From Pantoea vagans (GTDB lineage: Bacteria > Pseudomonadota > Gammaproteobacteria > Enterobacterales > Enterobacteriaceae), in the NCBI RefSeq assembly GCF_001506165.1, contig NZ_CP011427.1:930001-994000 (forward strand): a stretch of 64,000 bases of DNA, given 5' to 3'. The notes below the pieces were generated by a model. The model was not told the origin of the DNA. It saw only the letters and a program-made list of their open reading frames with translations, and ran no database searches. The stretch's first letter is position 1; each line of letters starts with the position of its first letter. Shown piece after piece: positions 20,333-29,324 of the stretch. The translations under genes were made by a program, and so were the position numbers.

Positions 20333-20401
20333 GTAGCGGCGCAATTTATTACGCTGAGTTGTACGCACATAAAAAAACAGCGCGATAAATCGCGCCGCTA
20401 C
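20333..20401. repeat. Dispersed palindromic repeat, family 2 (two units, head-to-head)
   Basis: GTAGCGGCGCAATTTATTACGC on the left and GCGCGATAAATCGCGCCGCTAC on the right face each other around about 25 bases. The same core recurs at 45924 and 60415. It lies between the convergent pstB and purN. A degenerate family 1 unit (GGTGCGCATTTATGCATACC) follows at 20423-20442. Confidence 0.8.
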
Positions 20402-20448
20402 GGTATGTGCTTGCCTGTATTCGGTGCGCATTTATGCATACCAAAACT

Positions 20449-21087
20449 TCAGTCGTGTGCGTATCCAGCAGGCGGCAACGGTTGCCCATCTAGCCAGGCT
20501 TTCCCTTCACGCATCTGCAAACGTCCATCGACAAACCAGCTAATCACCAGCGGATAGATCGCATGCTCCTGATGCTGCACGCGTGCGGTGATCTCTTCTT
20601 CGTCATCTTCAGCAAACACCGGTACGCGGGCCTGTAGAATCACCGGTCCGCCATCCAGCTCATCGGTGACAAAGTGCACTGAGGTACCGTGCTCCTCGTC
20701 ACCATTTTCTAGCGCCTGGCGATGGGTGTGAAGTCCGGGATATTTCGGCAACAGCGACGGATGGATATTCACCAGCCGGTCGTGATAATGCGCGACAAAT
20801 GCCTGGCTGAGAATGCGCATGTAACCGGCCAACACCACCAGATCCGGCGCATAAGCGTCGATTTCCTGCATCAGCTGGCGATCAAAGGCATCACGGTCGG
20901 CGAAATCACTGGCGGCGAGGGCATGGCCAGGCACGTTCGCGTCCTGCGCACGGGTTAAACCATAAGCCGAGGCTTTATTACTGAAAACGGCAGCGACGCT
21001 GCCGTTAACACGCCCACTTGCGCAGGCGTCAAGGATGGACTGAAGATTGCTTCCGTTGCCGGAGATCAGTACAACCAGTTTTTTCAT
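20449..21087 (-). CDS. purN: Phosphoribosylglycinamide formyltransferase 1
   Basis: A 212-residue protein (E. coli 212) that transfers the formyl group of 10-formyl-THF to GAR in step 3 of purine synthesis. It opens with [21 protein letters not shown], and the folate and catalytic region has [11 protein letters not shown] and the conserved [16 protein letters not shown]. The catalytic Asp is in [13 protein letters not shown] (near 144). Its ATG overlaps the purM stop as ATGA, so the two are translationally coupled. Confidence 0.98.
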   Translation of the reverse strand: MKKLVVLISGNGSNLQSILDACASGRVNGSVAAVFSNKASAYGLTRAQDANVPGHALAASDFADRDAFDRQLMQEIDAYAPDLVVLAGYMRILSQAFVAHYHDRLVNIHPSLLPKYPGLHTHRQALENGDEEHGTSVHFVTDELDGGPVILQARVPVFAEDDEEEITARVQHQEHAIYPLVISWFVDGRLQMREGKAWLDGQPLPPAGYAHD

Positions 21088-22124
21088 GGATTAATAACCA
21101 CACGCTCTTCAGAGTCAGAGGCTTTAATCACACCGATTTTCCACGCTTTCTCGCCTGCGTCGCTCATCAGCTGTACCGCTTTATCGGCATCAGCCGGGCT
21201 CAGCGCGATGATCATGCCCACGCCGCAGTTAAAGGTACGGTACATTTCGTGACGGCTCACGTTGCCCGCTTGCTGCAACCAGCTGAATACGGACGGCCAT
21301 TGCCAGCTTTTCTCGTCCAGCACCGCCTGGGTGTTGTCTGGCAGCACGCGAGGAATGTTTTCCCAGAAGCCGCCACCGGTCAGGTGAGAAATCGCATGAA
21401 CATCAACCTGTTCGATCAGGCTCAGGATGTTTTTCACGTAGATGCGGGTCGGTGCCAGCAGGTGATCGGCCAGTGGTTTGCCATCCAGCTGTTTGGTTTC
21501 TGGATTGGTCTGGCTGACTTCCAGAATTTTGCGCACCAGGGAATAACCGTTCGAGTGCGGGCCGCTGGAACCCAGCGCGATCAGCACGTCGCCGTCCTGC
21601 ACTTTCGAACCGTCAATGATTTCTGATTTCTCTACTACGCCAACGCAGAACCCGGCCACGTCGTAATCTTCACCGTGGTACATGCCTGGCATCTCAGCAG
21701 TTTCACCGCCGACCAGCGCACAGCCTGACTGCAAGCAACCTTCGGCGATGCCGGTGATCACTGCTGATGCGGTGTCCACATCCAGTTTGCCGGTCGCGTA
21801 GTAGTCAAGGAAGAACAGTGGCTCAGCGCCCTGAACAATCAAATCGTTCACACACATCGCAACCAGATCGATACCGATGCTGTCATGACGCTTGAGGTCC
21901 ATCGCCAGACGCAGCTTGGTGCCGACGCCATCGGTTCCAGAGACCAGCACAGGCTCGCGGTATTTCTGCGGCAGCGCACAGAGCGCGCCAAAGCCACCCA
22001 ATCCACCCATGACTTCCGGGCGGCGAGTTTTCTTTACTACGCCTTTGATACGGTCAACCAGATCGTTACCAGCATCGATATCAACACCGGCGTCTTTGTA
22101 GCTGAGAGAGGTTTTGTCGGTCAC
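21084..22124 (-). CDS. purM: Phosphoribosylformylglycinamidine cyclo-ligase (AIR synthetase)
   Basis: A 346-residue protein (E. coli 345) that closes the imidazole ring in step 5 of purine synthesis with ATP. Residues near the start read [19 protein letters not shown], and the ATP-grasping region has [15 protein letters not shown] and [22 protein letters not shown] chose the GTG at 22124 because it gives the exact family N-terminus and has GGGGA 8 bases upstream; a longer reading from 22193 would run through the promoter region. The operon continues into purN. Confidence 0.97.
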   Translation of the reverse strand: MTDKTSLSYKDAGVDIDAGNDLVDRIKGVVKKTRRPEVMGGLGGFGALCALPQKYREPVLVSGTDGVGTKLRLAMDLKRHDSIGIDLVAMCVNDLIVQGAEPLFFLDYYATGKLDVDTASAVITGIAEGCLQSGCALVGGETAEMPGMYHGEDYDVAGFCVGVVEKSEIIDGSKVQDGDVLIALGSSGPHSNGYSLVRKILEVSQTNPETKQLDGKPLADHLLAPTRIYVKNILSLIEQVDVHAISHLTGGGFWENIPRVLPDNTQAVLDEKSWQWPSVFSWLQQAGNVSRHEMYRTFNCGVGMIIALSPADADKAVQLMSDAGEKAWKIGVIKASDSEERVVINP

Positions 22125-22187
22125 TGCGGAGTCCCCACGCGAATTGCGGTTGGTGGCAAAAATTAAGCGCGCTAATTCTACCAGTGC

Positions 22188-22203
22188 AGGCAAACGTTTG
22201 CGA
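22188..22203. promoter_or_regulatory. PurR-type operator upstream of purMN
   Basis: AGGCAAACGTTTGCGA matches ACGCAAACGTTTGCGT at 14 of 16 positions, with a perfect 12-base palindromic core GCAAACGTTTGC. It lies about 65 bases before the purM start, in the divergent purM/upp region. This is the best PurR-like site in the window. Repression of purMN by PurR is known in E. coli and inferred here. Confidence 0.82.
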
Positions 22204-22314
22204 GTCCCATCTCTCGCCGCTTTGCGCGGCGCTGATTTTTCGTTAATTCTTATGATTGAGCAAATTGCGCTAAGCCATTGACCAATGACAAGTGGCGCAG
22301 CGACAAAAAGGCGG

Positions 22315-22320
22315 TATAAT
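22315..22320 (+). promoter_or_regulatory. -10 element of the upp promoter
   Basis: A consensus TATAAT lies 45 bases before the upp ATG. No good -35 stands at 16-18 bp spacing (GTGGCG), so the exact promoter is tentative. Confidence 0.5.
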
Positions 22321-22364
22321 CCGGCGATTTTTTTTTAGCTCAACTCAATTCCGGGAGAACAATC

Positions 22365-22991
22365 ATGAAGATCGTGGAAGTCAAACACCCGCTGGTCAAA
22401 CATAAACTGGGCCTGATGCGTGAGCATGATATCAGCACCAAACGATTCCGCGAGCTGGCCTCGGAAGTCGGCAGCCTGCTGACTTATGAAGCCACTGCTG
22501 ATTTGGCAACCGAGCGCGTGACCATCGAAGGCTGGAATGGCCCGGTCGACGTCGATCAAATCAAAGGCAAAAAGATCACCGTTGTCCCGATTCTGCGCGC
22601 TGGACTGGGCATGATGGAAGGTGTATTGGAGCACGTGCCAAGCGCGCGTATCAGCGTGGTGGGTGTGTACCGTGATGAAGAGACGCTGGAGCCGGTCCCG
22701 TACTTCCAGAAACTGGTCTCCAACATCGAAGAGCGCCTGGCGCTGGTGGTTGACCCGATGCTGGCGACCGGTGGTTCAATGATTGCCACCATCGACCTGC
22801 TGAAAAAAGCCGGCTGCAACAGCATTAAAGTGCTGGTATTAGTCGCTGCACCTGAAGGGATTGCCGCGCTGGAAAAAGCGCATCCGGACGTTGAGCTGTA
22901 TACCGCGTCAATCGATCAGGGGTTAAACGAAAAAGGTTATATCATCCCCGGCCTCGGCGACGCTGGCGACAAGATTTTCGGAACCAAGTAA
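22365..22991 (+). CDS. upp: Uracil phosphoribosyltransferase
   Basis: A 208-residue protein, the same length as E. coli Upp. It makes UMP from uracil and PRPP. The PRPP loop is [19 protein letters not shown] (near 128-146), [15 protein letters not shown] is at about 72-86, and the uracil site is in [17 protein letters not shown] at the end. A GGGAG ribosome site precedes the ATG. It is followed by the uracil permease gene as in E. coli, though here 363 bases with repeats and a terminator lie between. Confidence 0.98.
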   Translation: MKIVEVKHPLVKHKLGLMREHDISTKRFRELASEVGSLLTYEATADLATERVTIEGWNGPVDVDQIKGKKITVVPILRAGLGMMEGVLEHVPSARISVVGVYRDEETLEPVPYFQKLVSNIEERLALVVDPMLATGGSMIATIDLLKKAGCNSIKVLVLVAAPEGIAALEKAHPDVELYTASIDQGLNEKGYIIPGLGDAGDKIFGTK

Positions 22992-23173
22992 TGATCGCTC
23001 CGGGCTATTTTGCTTGCCACTTTGCTCCCGGGCAGTGCTCGAAATCCTCACGTACTCCAGTACGCTCCGGTTTCTCCGCGCTGGCCGTGAACAAATTGCC
23101 TGCGCCAATAACGCCCGGCCTGCATCTGCAGGCAGAATATGCATTCGCATTATTTGAAAAATAGCATTTGAGT

Positions 23174-23200
23174 AGCCGGCCAAAGAGTCGGCTTTTTTTT
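23174..23200 (+). terminator. Intrinsic terminator between upp and uraA
   Basis: AGCCGGC and GTCGGCT form a 6-7 bp stem around CAAAGA, followed by eight T. It would end most upp transcripts before uraA. Confidence 0.8.
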
Positions 23201-23227
23201 GGCAAAAACACAACAATCCTCCCCAAG

Positions 23228-23330
23228 TTATTCGAGCCATGGCAAGGCGGCAAGCGAGTTCATCCCGATGAGCTTACATCAGTAAGTGATTCGGGTGAAC
23301 GAGAGCAGCCAACGCAGCCATGGTTTGAAG
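23228..23330 (+). repeat. Dispersed ~100-bp repeat, family 3, copy A
   Basis: This stretch is very similar to the reverse complement of 41193-41296. Shared blocks include AAGGCGGCAA, CCCGATGAGCTTAC, GTGATTCGGGTGAACGAGAG and CAGCCAACGCA. Neither copy encodes a plausible protein; both lie directly upstream of nucleotide-metabolism genes. Confidence 0.8.
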
Positions 23331-23354
23331 GACGCAGGGGAGAGGGGATAAATG

Positions 23355-24638
23355 ATGACAAGACGTGCCATTGGTGTCGACGAACGTCCACCGCTGCTAC
23401 AAACCATACCTCTCAGCCTGCAACATCTGTTCGCCATGTTTGGTGCCACGGTGCTGGTGCCGATTCTGTTCCACATCAACCCGGCCACCGTGTTGCTGTT
23501 TAACGGTGTGGGTACGCTGCTATATCTGTTTATCTGTAAAGGCAAAATCCCGGCGTATCTGGGCTCAAGCTTTGCCTTTATTTCACCGGTTCTGCTGCTG
23601 TTGCCTCTGGGCTACGAAGTGGCGCTGGGGGGCTTTATCCTGTGTGGATTCCTGTTCTGCGTGGTGGCGCTGATTGTTAAAAAAGCTGGCACCGGCTGGC
23701 TCGACGTGATGTTCCCGCCTGCGGCGATGGGGGCGATTGTGGCGGTGATCGGCCTGGAGTTGGCGGGTGTTGCGGCCAACATGGCGGGTCTGTTGCCTGC
23801 GGATGGCACATCACCTGACAGCAAAACCATTATCATCTCGATGGTGACGCTGGCGGTCACCGTGTTCGGTTCCGTGCTGTTCCGTGGCTTCCTTGCCATC
23901 ATTCCGATTCTGATCGGCGTGCTCGCAGGTTATGCGCTCTCCTCCTTTATGGGCATTGTGAACTGGAGTTCAGTCGCGGATGCACCTTGGTTTGCCTTAC
24001 CCACCTTCTATACACCACGCTTTGAATGGGCTGCCATGCTCACCATTCTGCCTGCTGCGCTGGTGGTGATTGCGGAGCACGTGGGTCACCTGGTGGTGAC
24101 GGCGAACATCGTGAAAAAAGATCTGATCCGCGATCCGGGCCTGCACCGCTCCATGTTCGCCAACGGCTTATCCACCATGATCTCCGGTTTCTTCGGCTCC
24201 ACGCCGAATACCACTTACGGCGAAAACATCGGCGTGATGGCAATTACCCGCGTTTACAGTACCTGGGTGATCGGCGGGGCGGCGATCTTCGCTATCCTGC
24301 TCTCTTGCGTCGGTAAACTGGCGGCCGCCATTCAGGCGATCCCGGTGCCCGTGATGGGCGGTGTTTCTCTGCTGCTGTACGGGGTGATTGGTGCTTCCGG
24401 TATTCGTGTACTGATTGAATCCAAAGTGGATTACAACAAAGCGCAGAATCTGATCCTGACTTCGGTGATCCTGATCATCGGTGTGAGTGGTGCGAAAGTG
24501 CATATTGGTGCGGCAGAATTGAAAGGCATGGCGCTGGCGACCATTGTTGGTGTTGCGCTGGCTTTGATCTTCCGCGTTATCAACTTGATACGTCCAGAAG
24601 AAGTGGTGCTGGATGCCGAAGAAAAGCGTCAGGCCTGA
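23355..24638 (+). CDS. uraA: Uracil:proton symporter UraA
   Basis: A 427-residue inner-membrane transporter of the NCS2/NAT family with 14 expected membrane segments. Conserved parts include FAFISPVLLLLPLGYEVALGG, the substrate-site glutamate region VVIAEHVGHLVVTANIV (Glu near 241) and GFFGSTPNTTYGENIGVMA (second Glu near 290). It starts TRRAIGVDERPPLLQTIPLSLQHLFAMFGAT, as in E. coli. Two ATGs stand in a row; the second (23355) is 7 bases from GAGGGG and matches the family start. It feeds uracil to Upp. Confidence 0.97.
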   Translation: MTRRAIGVDERPPLLQTIPLSLQHLFAMFGATVLVPILFHINPATVLLFNGVGTLLYLFICKGKIPAYLGSSFAFISPVLLLLPLGYEVALGGFILCGFLFCVVALIVKKAGTGWLDVMFPPAAMGAIVAVIGLELAGVAANMAGLLPADGTSPDSKTIIISMVTLAVTVFGSVLFRGFLAIIPILIGVLAGYALSSFMGIVNWSSVADAPWFALPTFYTPRFEWAAMLTILPAALVVIAEHVGHLVVTANIVKKDLIRDPGLHRSMFANGLSTMISGFFGSTPNTTYGENIGVMAITRVYSTWVIGGAAIFAILLSCVGKLAAAIQAIPVPVMGGVSLLLYGVIGASGIRVLIESKVDYNKAQNLILTSVILIIGVSGAKVHIGAAELKGMALATIVGVALALIFRVINLIRPEEVVLDAEEKRQA

Positions 24639-24731
24639 TGCGCTTCGTCGGGCAGGGACGCCCGGTTCATCTCTTGCAAAGATCGTGATAAACTTGCGCC
24701 GTTTTCTGCCTGCTCATCCGTTGAGGTACTT

Positions 24732-25433
24732 CTGAACACGCCGGCACAGCTTTCACTGCCACTCTATTTACCCGATGATGAAACCTTTGCCAGTTTCTGG
24801 CCGGGGGAAAATCCGTCTTTGCTGGCGGCGCTGCAAGGCGCACTCTCTCAGCAACACGGCAGCTATCTCTATTTTTGGTCCCGCGAAGGCGGTGGTCGTA
24901 GCCATCTATTGCATGCAGCCTGTGCGGAAATGTCCGCGCGCGGTGAAGCGGTGGGCTATGTCCCGCTGGATAAGCGTACCTGGTTTGTGCCGGAAGTCTT
25001 AGATGGTATGGAGAACCTGGCGCTGGTGTGCATCGATAACATCGAATGTATTGCGGGCGATGCCGAGTGGGAAATGGCGATCTTCGATCTCTACAACCGC
25101 ATTCTGGAAATCGGCAAAACGCGCCTGCTAATAACCGGCGATCGTCCTCCGCGCCAGTTGAATCTGGGGCTGCCGGATCTGGCTTCACGACTCGACTGGG
25201 GGCAAATTTATCGTTTGCAGCCGCTGTCAGATGAGGACAAATTGCAGGCGATGCAGCTGCGTGCAGGACTGCGTGGTTTTGAACTGCCAGAAGATGTCGG
25301 GCGTTTCCTGCTGAAACGCCTCGACCGCGAAATGCGTACCCTGTTTGACACCTTGGATCGGCTCGATCGCGCATCCATCAGCGCACAGCGCAAACTCACC
25401 ATTCCCTTTGTCAAAGAAGCGCTGGAGCTTTAA
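24732..25433 (+). CDS. hda: Hda, regulatory inactivator of DnaA (CTG start)
   Basis: An AAA+ DnaA-family protein of 233 residues, exactly the E. coli length, if translation begins at CTG 24732. A GAGG site lies 6 bases upstream. The next usable starts, around 24819, would remove residues 1-29, including the clamp-binding motif QLSLPL at 5-10. Other features are the degenerate Walker A in [23 protein letters not shown] (Walker B) and [27 protein letters not shown] with the arginine region. With the DNA-loaded sliding clamp, Hda triggers ATP hydrolysis on DnaA and so prevents over-initiation. Its stop overlaps the convergent yfgD stop by 4 bases. Confidence 0.95.
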   Translation: MNTPAQLSLPLYLPDDETFASFWPGENPSLLAALQGALSQQHGSYLYFWSREGGGRSHLLHAACAEMSARGEAVGYVPLDKRTWFVPEVLDGMENLALVCIDNIECIAGDAEWEMAIFDLYNRILEIGKTRLLITGDRPPRQLNLGLPDLASRLDWGQIYRLQPLSDEDKLQAMQLRAGLRGFELPEDVGRFLLKRLDREMRTLFDTLDRLDRASISAQRKLTIPFVKEALEL

Positions 25434-25777
25434 ATAATCTCCAGCACCGCTTCCGGCGGACGGCCAATACGCGCTTTGTCACCATTCAGAACGATCGGAC
25501 GTTCGATCAGTTTGGGGTGATCCACCATCGCCTGCAGCAGCTGATCTTCACTCAGATTGCTGTCCGCAAGCTGCAACTCTTTATACAACTCTTCTTTACG
25601 GCGCATCAGTTCACGCGCGCTGCTCATACCCAGTCTTTTCAATAAAGTCTTGAGTGTTGCCACATCCGGTGGGGTTTCCAGATACATCACGACATCCGGC
25701 TGAATGCCCTTCTCTTGCAACAGCGCCAGGGTTTCACGGCTCTTGCTGCAACGCGGGTTGTGATAAATGCTAACCAT
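25430..25777 (-). CDS. yfgD: ArsC-family reductase-like protein YfgD
   Basis: A 115-residue thioredoxin-fold protein of the ArsC family. It opens [23 protein letters not shown], with the active-site cysteine at 10 in the CxxS pattern, and keeps the anion-binding arginine in [25 protein letters not shown]. Position beside bepA matches E. coli yfgD. The family reduces arsenate with glutaredoxin, but no arsB or arsR is near, so a true role in arsenate resistance is open. I chose the ATG at 25777; longer frames run into a dispersed repeat. Confidence 0.88.
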   Translation of the reverse strand: MVSIYHNPRCSKSRETLALLQEKGIQPDVVMYLETPPDVATLKTLLKRLGMSSARELMRRKEELYKELQLADSNLSEDQLLQAMVDHPKLIERPIVLNGDKARIGRPPEAVLEII

Positions 25778-25795
25778 TGATAAATATCCCTTTCT

Positions 25796-25862
25796 GGTGC
25801 GCATTAATGCGCACGCTACATAATTACTGCGGACAAAGGTAGGGTCGCCATTGATGGTGACC
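25796..25862. repeat. Dispersed palindromic repeat, family 1 (two-armed copy)
   Basis: GGTGCGCATTAATGCGCAC is followed after about 24 bases by GTAGGGTCGCCATTGATGGTGACC, the same two-part element as at 8552 and 42120. It fills the gap between bepA and yfgD. Confidence 0.8.
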
Positions 25863-25868
25863 GCCAGA

Positions 25869-27332
25869 TCATCCCTTCTGATACTGACGGAACCGTTTTT
25901 GCAGCTCGCGGAACTGATCAATACGCGCATCGTAACGTGCCTGTTTCAGGCTGCCGAGTGGCACCTGCGCACTGGCGCTGCTTAAGGTGGTAATCGCCTG
26001 GTCGAGTTGACCATTCAGCGCCAGACCTTCAGCGCGAGCGGAGAGTTCTTCATCACGCAGCCCCTGAGCAGCCGAAGCTTGTGCCAGCAAGTCCCAGGCG
26101 TTGACGTCATCCGGGTGCGCGAAGGTATAGCGGTTCAAAATACGGCTGGCGTTGGCCGGTTGTTTCGCCTCGACATACGCGTTGGCGAGGTTGAGTTGCA
26201 GTACCGGATTGGTGCTGCTGCCTTTGGCGCTGGTCAGCATACTGATCGCTTGCTGCGGTTGATTCAAGCCAATATCGATATCCGTCATGATATCCAAAAA
26301 CCAAATGTTATCCGGCTGTTTAGCCAGCATCGGAGCGATGATCTTCTTCGCGCTGTCGAAGCTTTTCGCCTGTAAAAACTGGACGGCTTTGCCGTATTGC
26401 GAGGCCATCTGTTCACGTGAGTTGCCTTTGGCGTACTCATTGAGCAGATCGTCGGTGAGCTGGTTACGTCCCGTGGCGTACATGCCGAGTGAACGCACTT
26501 TCGCCATATAGAAGCCTTCGGACGACTGCACCACCACCGGACGCATCTGGTTGGCACGGTTGCGCGCATCCGCCAGACGACTGTCGGGTAACGGGTGCGT
26601 CAGTAAAATTTCCGGCGGCTTGGAAGAGAAGCGGCTTTGATCGGCCAGTTTCTGCAAGAAGGCGGGCATGGCTTGCGGATCAAAGCCAGCACGTTGTAAG
26701 ACCTGAATGCCGATGCGATCCGCTTCCTGCTCGTTGGATTGGGTAAAGCTGATCATCCCCTGTTGGGTACCGGCCAGTGTACCGGTCAGCGCCGCCATCC
26801 CGGCTTGTGGACTGGCGATCGCCAGCAGGATGGAACCCAGTGCACCTACCCACGTCAACGGCGCATTGCGCTTCTGTTCTTCCATCGCGCGGGCCAGATG
26901 GCGTTGGGTGACGTGGGAAATTTCGTGCGCCATTACCGATGCCAGCTGGCTTTCATTATCGGTATAGCGGAACAGCGAGGAATGTAGCACCACATTGCCG
27001 CCAAAAAAGGCAAAGGCGTTCAGTTCATCGTTTTGAATGAGGAAGAAGTGGAATGGCGTGCGAACGGAGTTAGCATGCGCCACTAAACGCTGTCCGAGTT
27101 CATTAATGTATTGATTCAACAGCGGATCGTTTATCAGTGGCGCACTGGCACGCAGTTGGCGCACGTAGAAATCGCCAATTTGCAGTTCCTGATTTATCGA
27201 CAGCGTTGAACCTGCGGTGGTGCCCATATCGGGCAGGTTATCACTCACATCAGCGCGAACCGAGAGCGCGGGTGTCAGCAGCAGCGTAGGAATAAGGGCC
27301 GCCAGCACTGATTTCTTCAACCGGTTAAACAT
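25869..27332 (-). CDS. bepA: Outer-membrane assembly protease/chaperone BepA
   Basis: A 487-residue periplasmic M48 metallopeptidase, the length of E. coli BepA. The signal peptide spans about 1-27 ([15 protein letters not shown]). The zinc motif HEISH is at 136-140 with a third ligand in [13 protein letters not shown]. The C-terminal TPR domain (about 310-487) has [20 protein letters not shown] and similar repeats. BepA works with the BAM complex and LptD, helping assemble or degrade stalled outer-membrane proteins. Its promoter lies in the long AT-rich gap to the right. Confidence 0.97.
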   Translation of the reverse strand: MFNRLKKSVLAALIPTLLLTPALSVRADVSDNLPDMGTTAGSTLSINQELQIGDFYVRQLRASAPLINDPLLNQYINELGQRLVAHANSVRTPFHFFLIQNDELNAFAFFGGNVVLHSSLFRYTDNESQLASVMAHEISHVTQRHLARAMEEQKRNAPLTWVGALGSILLAIASPQAGMAALTGTLAGTQQGMISFTQSNEQEADRIGIQVLQRAGFDPQAMPAFLQKLADQSRFSSKPPEILLTHPLPDSRLADARNRANQMRPVVVQSSEGFYMAKVRSLGMYATGRNQLTDDLLNEYAKGNSREQMASQYGKAVQFLQAKSFDSAKKIIAPMLAKQPDNIWFLDIMTDIDIGLNQPQQAISMLTSAKGSSTNPVLQLNLANAYVEAKQPANASRILNRYTFAHPDDVNAWDLLAQASAAQGLRDEELSARAEGLALNGQLDQAITTLSSASAQVPLGSLKQARYDARIDQFRELQKRFRQYQKG

Positions 27333-27949
27333 GCCTTGATCCTGTAAAAGTCACCCGTAGTTGGACAGGTAAGTCGTTCAAATGTTCTGCGCATGCTTTC
27401 CTTTGGCGCAGCGATTCTATCTTAGCCAGTGCGGGATGGCACGCAAGGTGAAATCAATAAACCGATCAGCCAGAAATTACAGCAAAAAATTGAATAGTTT
27501 TCAGCGACCGTATAAACGAATATTCAAGATAAAAGTTAAAGTTACGTAAAGTTGCTCAAAATAATTGAATTTGGCATGAACTTTTCCAGGTTTACTCTGA
27601 AAAACAGGCGGTCATCTTCGAGACTGGCCTGATTTATCCATCAGTGATTTTAATTGTGCTGATTTAGCATTCAGCGAAAATTTTAGTTAAGTGTGGTCTG
27701 GTTTTTGATATTCGATAACTGACTCAACGCTCGCAAATTAAATAATAAAGCAGCCATTTATTTTTTAAGCGCCAATTCAACCTCAATCAAAAGCCTTATT
27801 CAATTAGCCTGACTCATTATTTTTCCTGCAACGAAAACCCCGGACGCCCGAAAGTACAGGCGTTTTGCCATGCTCACGCTGTGGTATAGATAACGTACTT
27901 TGTTCAAACGGACTGTGAAGTTAAGCGCAGTGCATGCCGGAGAGTTTCT
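27333..27949. other. 617-base AT-rich intergenic region
   Basis: Between the divergent bepA and the first DsrE-family gene. The stretch from about 27470 to 27830 is clearly richer in A and T than its surroundings. I see no open frame with a ribosome site, no tRNA and none of the three repeat families. It marks the left border of the accessory block between bepA and perM, which are adjacent in E. coli. Confidence 0.5.
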
Positions 27950-28555
27950 ATGCGTTCTGTTGTCTCCTACGCCTTGATAGCGATTGTGGGTGGGGTTGTC
28001 GGTGCCACCGTGACAAAAAGTGATGATATTTATCAGCGTGTGGCTAGCCATTTTTCTGCCGAGCCGACCGATCCCGACGGTTTTTGGAGCACCCCAGCCG
28101 TTGAGGGATACGGCAAGATCCATTACGAACCCGATGCCGCGTTTAAACCGGTGGTGGGGTTAAGCAATAAAGTGGTGTTTCAAATCACCAAAAGCGAAGG
28201 GGATATGAAGCGTCCTAATCTGGGGTTAGAGCGCGTTGCGCGCGTGGTGAATCTCTATATCGCTTCAGGCGTTCCCGCCGATCAGTTGCACTTTGTGGTG
28301 TCCGTAACGGGGGATGCAACGCCCGCCATGCTGGACAATGCCCACTTCCAGCAGTTTTACAAAGTCGATAACCCGAATCTGGCGTTGATCAGTGAGATGA
28401 ATAAGCTGGGGGTGAAAGTGTCAGTGTGCGATCAGTCGGTGGCATTCCACCACTTCCCGAAAGAGTGGATCGATCAATCGGTCATTCATGCATTGTCCAG
28501 CCCGACCACCGTGTCGACGCTGGAAAATCAGGGCTATGCCTTCCTGCAAATGTAA
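27950..28555 (+). CDS. DsrE-family protein with N-terminal signal/anchor, copy 1
   Basis: A 201-residue protein. Residues 5-20 are hydrophobic (VSYALIAIVGGVVGAT), acting as a signal peptide or anchor. The DsrE/DsrF-like fold covers about 55-201: NKVVFQITKSEGD, GLERVARVVNLYIASGV, LHFVVSVTGDATPAML, and the conserved cysteine C160 in VSVCDQSVAFHHF. DsrE proteins handle sulfane sulfur or act in sulfur relay, but many periplasmic members are uncharacterised, so I give no specific role. The neighbouring gene at 28590 is a clear paralogue, 34 bases downstream. Confidence 0.82.
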   Translation: MRSVVSYALIAIVGGVVGATVTKSDDIYQRVASHFSAEPTDPDGFWSTPAVEGYGKIHYEPDAAFKPVVGLSNKVVFQITKSEGDMKRPNLGLERVARVVNLYIASGVPADQLHFVVSVTGDATPAMLDNAHFQQFYKVDNPNLALISEMNKLGVKVSVCDQSVAFHHFPKEWIDQSVIHALSSPTTVSTLENQGYAFLQM

Positions 28556-28589
28556 TTGGGCTTCCAGTCTTTTATCGAGGAGAAGTGAA

Positions 28590-29198
28590 ATGCGTCCAGC
28601 GTCCTATATTGTTATCGCTGCACTGGCAGGCTTCGTGGGCGGTAATGTGTTACAGCTTCCAGAGCTGGTGGATAAGGTCAGCAGCAAATTCGCTGACAAT
28701 AAGTCCGAACCGGCTGATTTCTGGAGCACACCGGCTATTGCAGGCTATGGCAAAATTCATTTTGTGAACACGCCAGATTACAACCCGGCTAACACACCGG
28801 GCCTGAGCAACAAGATCGTATTCCAAATCAATCGCACCGAAGGCGATGTGCGCCAGCCCAATCTTGGACTGGAGCGCGTGGCGCGGGTGACCAACCTCTA
28901 CTACGCAGCCGGTGTGCCGCTCAATCAACTGAACTTTGTGGTGTCGATCAACAGTGATGCCGTTCCTGCGGCACTGAATAACGAGCAGTTCCGCAAAGCC
29001 TACGGCACGGACAACCCGAATCTGAAGTTGATCGATGAGTTGAAGCAGGCGGGGGTGAAAGTCACCATTTGCGATCAGTCGGTGGCGTTCCACCAGTTGC
29101 AACGCGAGTGGATTGACACCCGTGTCACGCACACGCTCTCCAGCGGCACCACCGTGGCCTCTCTGCAAAACGAAGGGTATGCCTTCCTGATGTTGTAA
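28590..29198 (+). CDS. DsrE-family protein with N-terminal signal/anchor, copy 2
   Basis: A 202-residue paralogue of the gene at 27950. It shares FWSTPA, GYGKIH, PNLGLERVAR, DNPNL and CDQSVAFH, and ends GYAFLML against GYAFLQM. Residues 4-22 form the signal or anchor (ASYIVIAALAGFVGGNVLQ). The ATG at 28590 has GAGGAGAAG just upstream, so both copies are actively translated units of one operon. The proteins may form a heteromer, as DsrE and DsrF do, but this is inference. Confidence 0.82.
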   Translation: MRPASYIVIAALAGFVGGNVLQLPELVDKVSSKFADNKSEPADFWSTPAIAGYGKIHFVNTPDYNPANTPGLSNKIVFQINRTEGDVRQPNLGLERVARVTNLYYAAGVPLNQLNFVVSINSDAVPAALNNEQFRKAYGTDNPNLKLIDELKQAGVKVTICDQSVAFHQLQREWIDTRVTHTLSSGTTVASLQNEGYAFLML

Positions 29199-29284
29199 TT
29201 CTCTCCTGACAGCAGTTTGCGCTGCTGTCATCTTTCCGTCATCTCCCCGCGATGTTGTTGTCACAGTTCGCCGCTACTTTAAGC

Positions 29285-29308
29285 GCCAATGAGATCGATC
29301 TCATTGGC
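29285..29308. promoter_or_regulatory. 24-bp perfect palindrome, probable LacI-family operator
   Basis: GCCAATGAGATC is followed directly by its reverse complement GATCTCATTGGC, giving a perfect palindrome with the central CG step usual for LacI/PurR-type operators. It ends 16 bases before the regulator's ATG, so binding would block the whole regulator-transporter-phosphodiesterase operon. Confidence 0.75.
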
Positions 29309-29324
29309 AATTCACGAGGCGAAC

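Larger units (their letters stand above)
22992..23351. other. upp-uraA intergenic region with repeats and terminator
   Basis: Holds no credible gene. From left to right: a segment at about 23038-23100 with the inverted core GTACTCCAGTAC followed by CGCTCCGG, similar in layout to repeat family 3; the terminator at 23174; and a full family 3 copy at 23228-23330 that runs almost to the uraA ribosome site. Confidence 0.6.

Noticed and set aside
25778..25930. N-terminal extension of yfgD up to 25930
   Set aside because: The extension is encoded by a dispersed repeat and the end of bepA, with no family resemblance.
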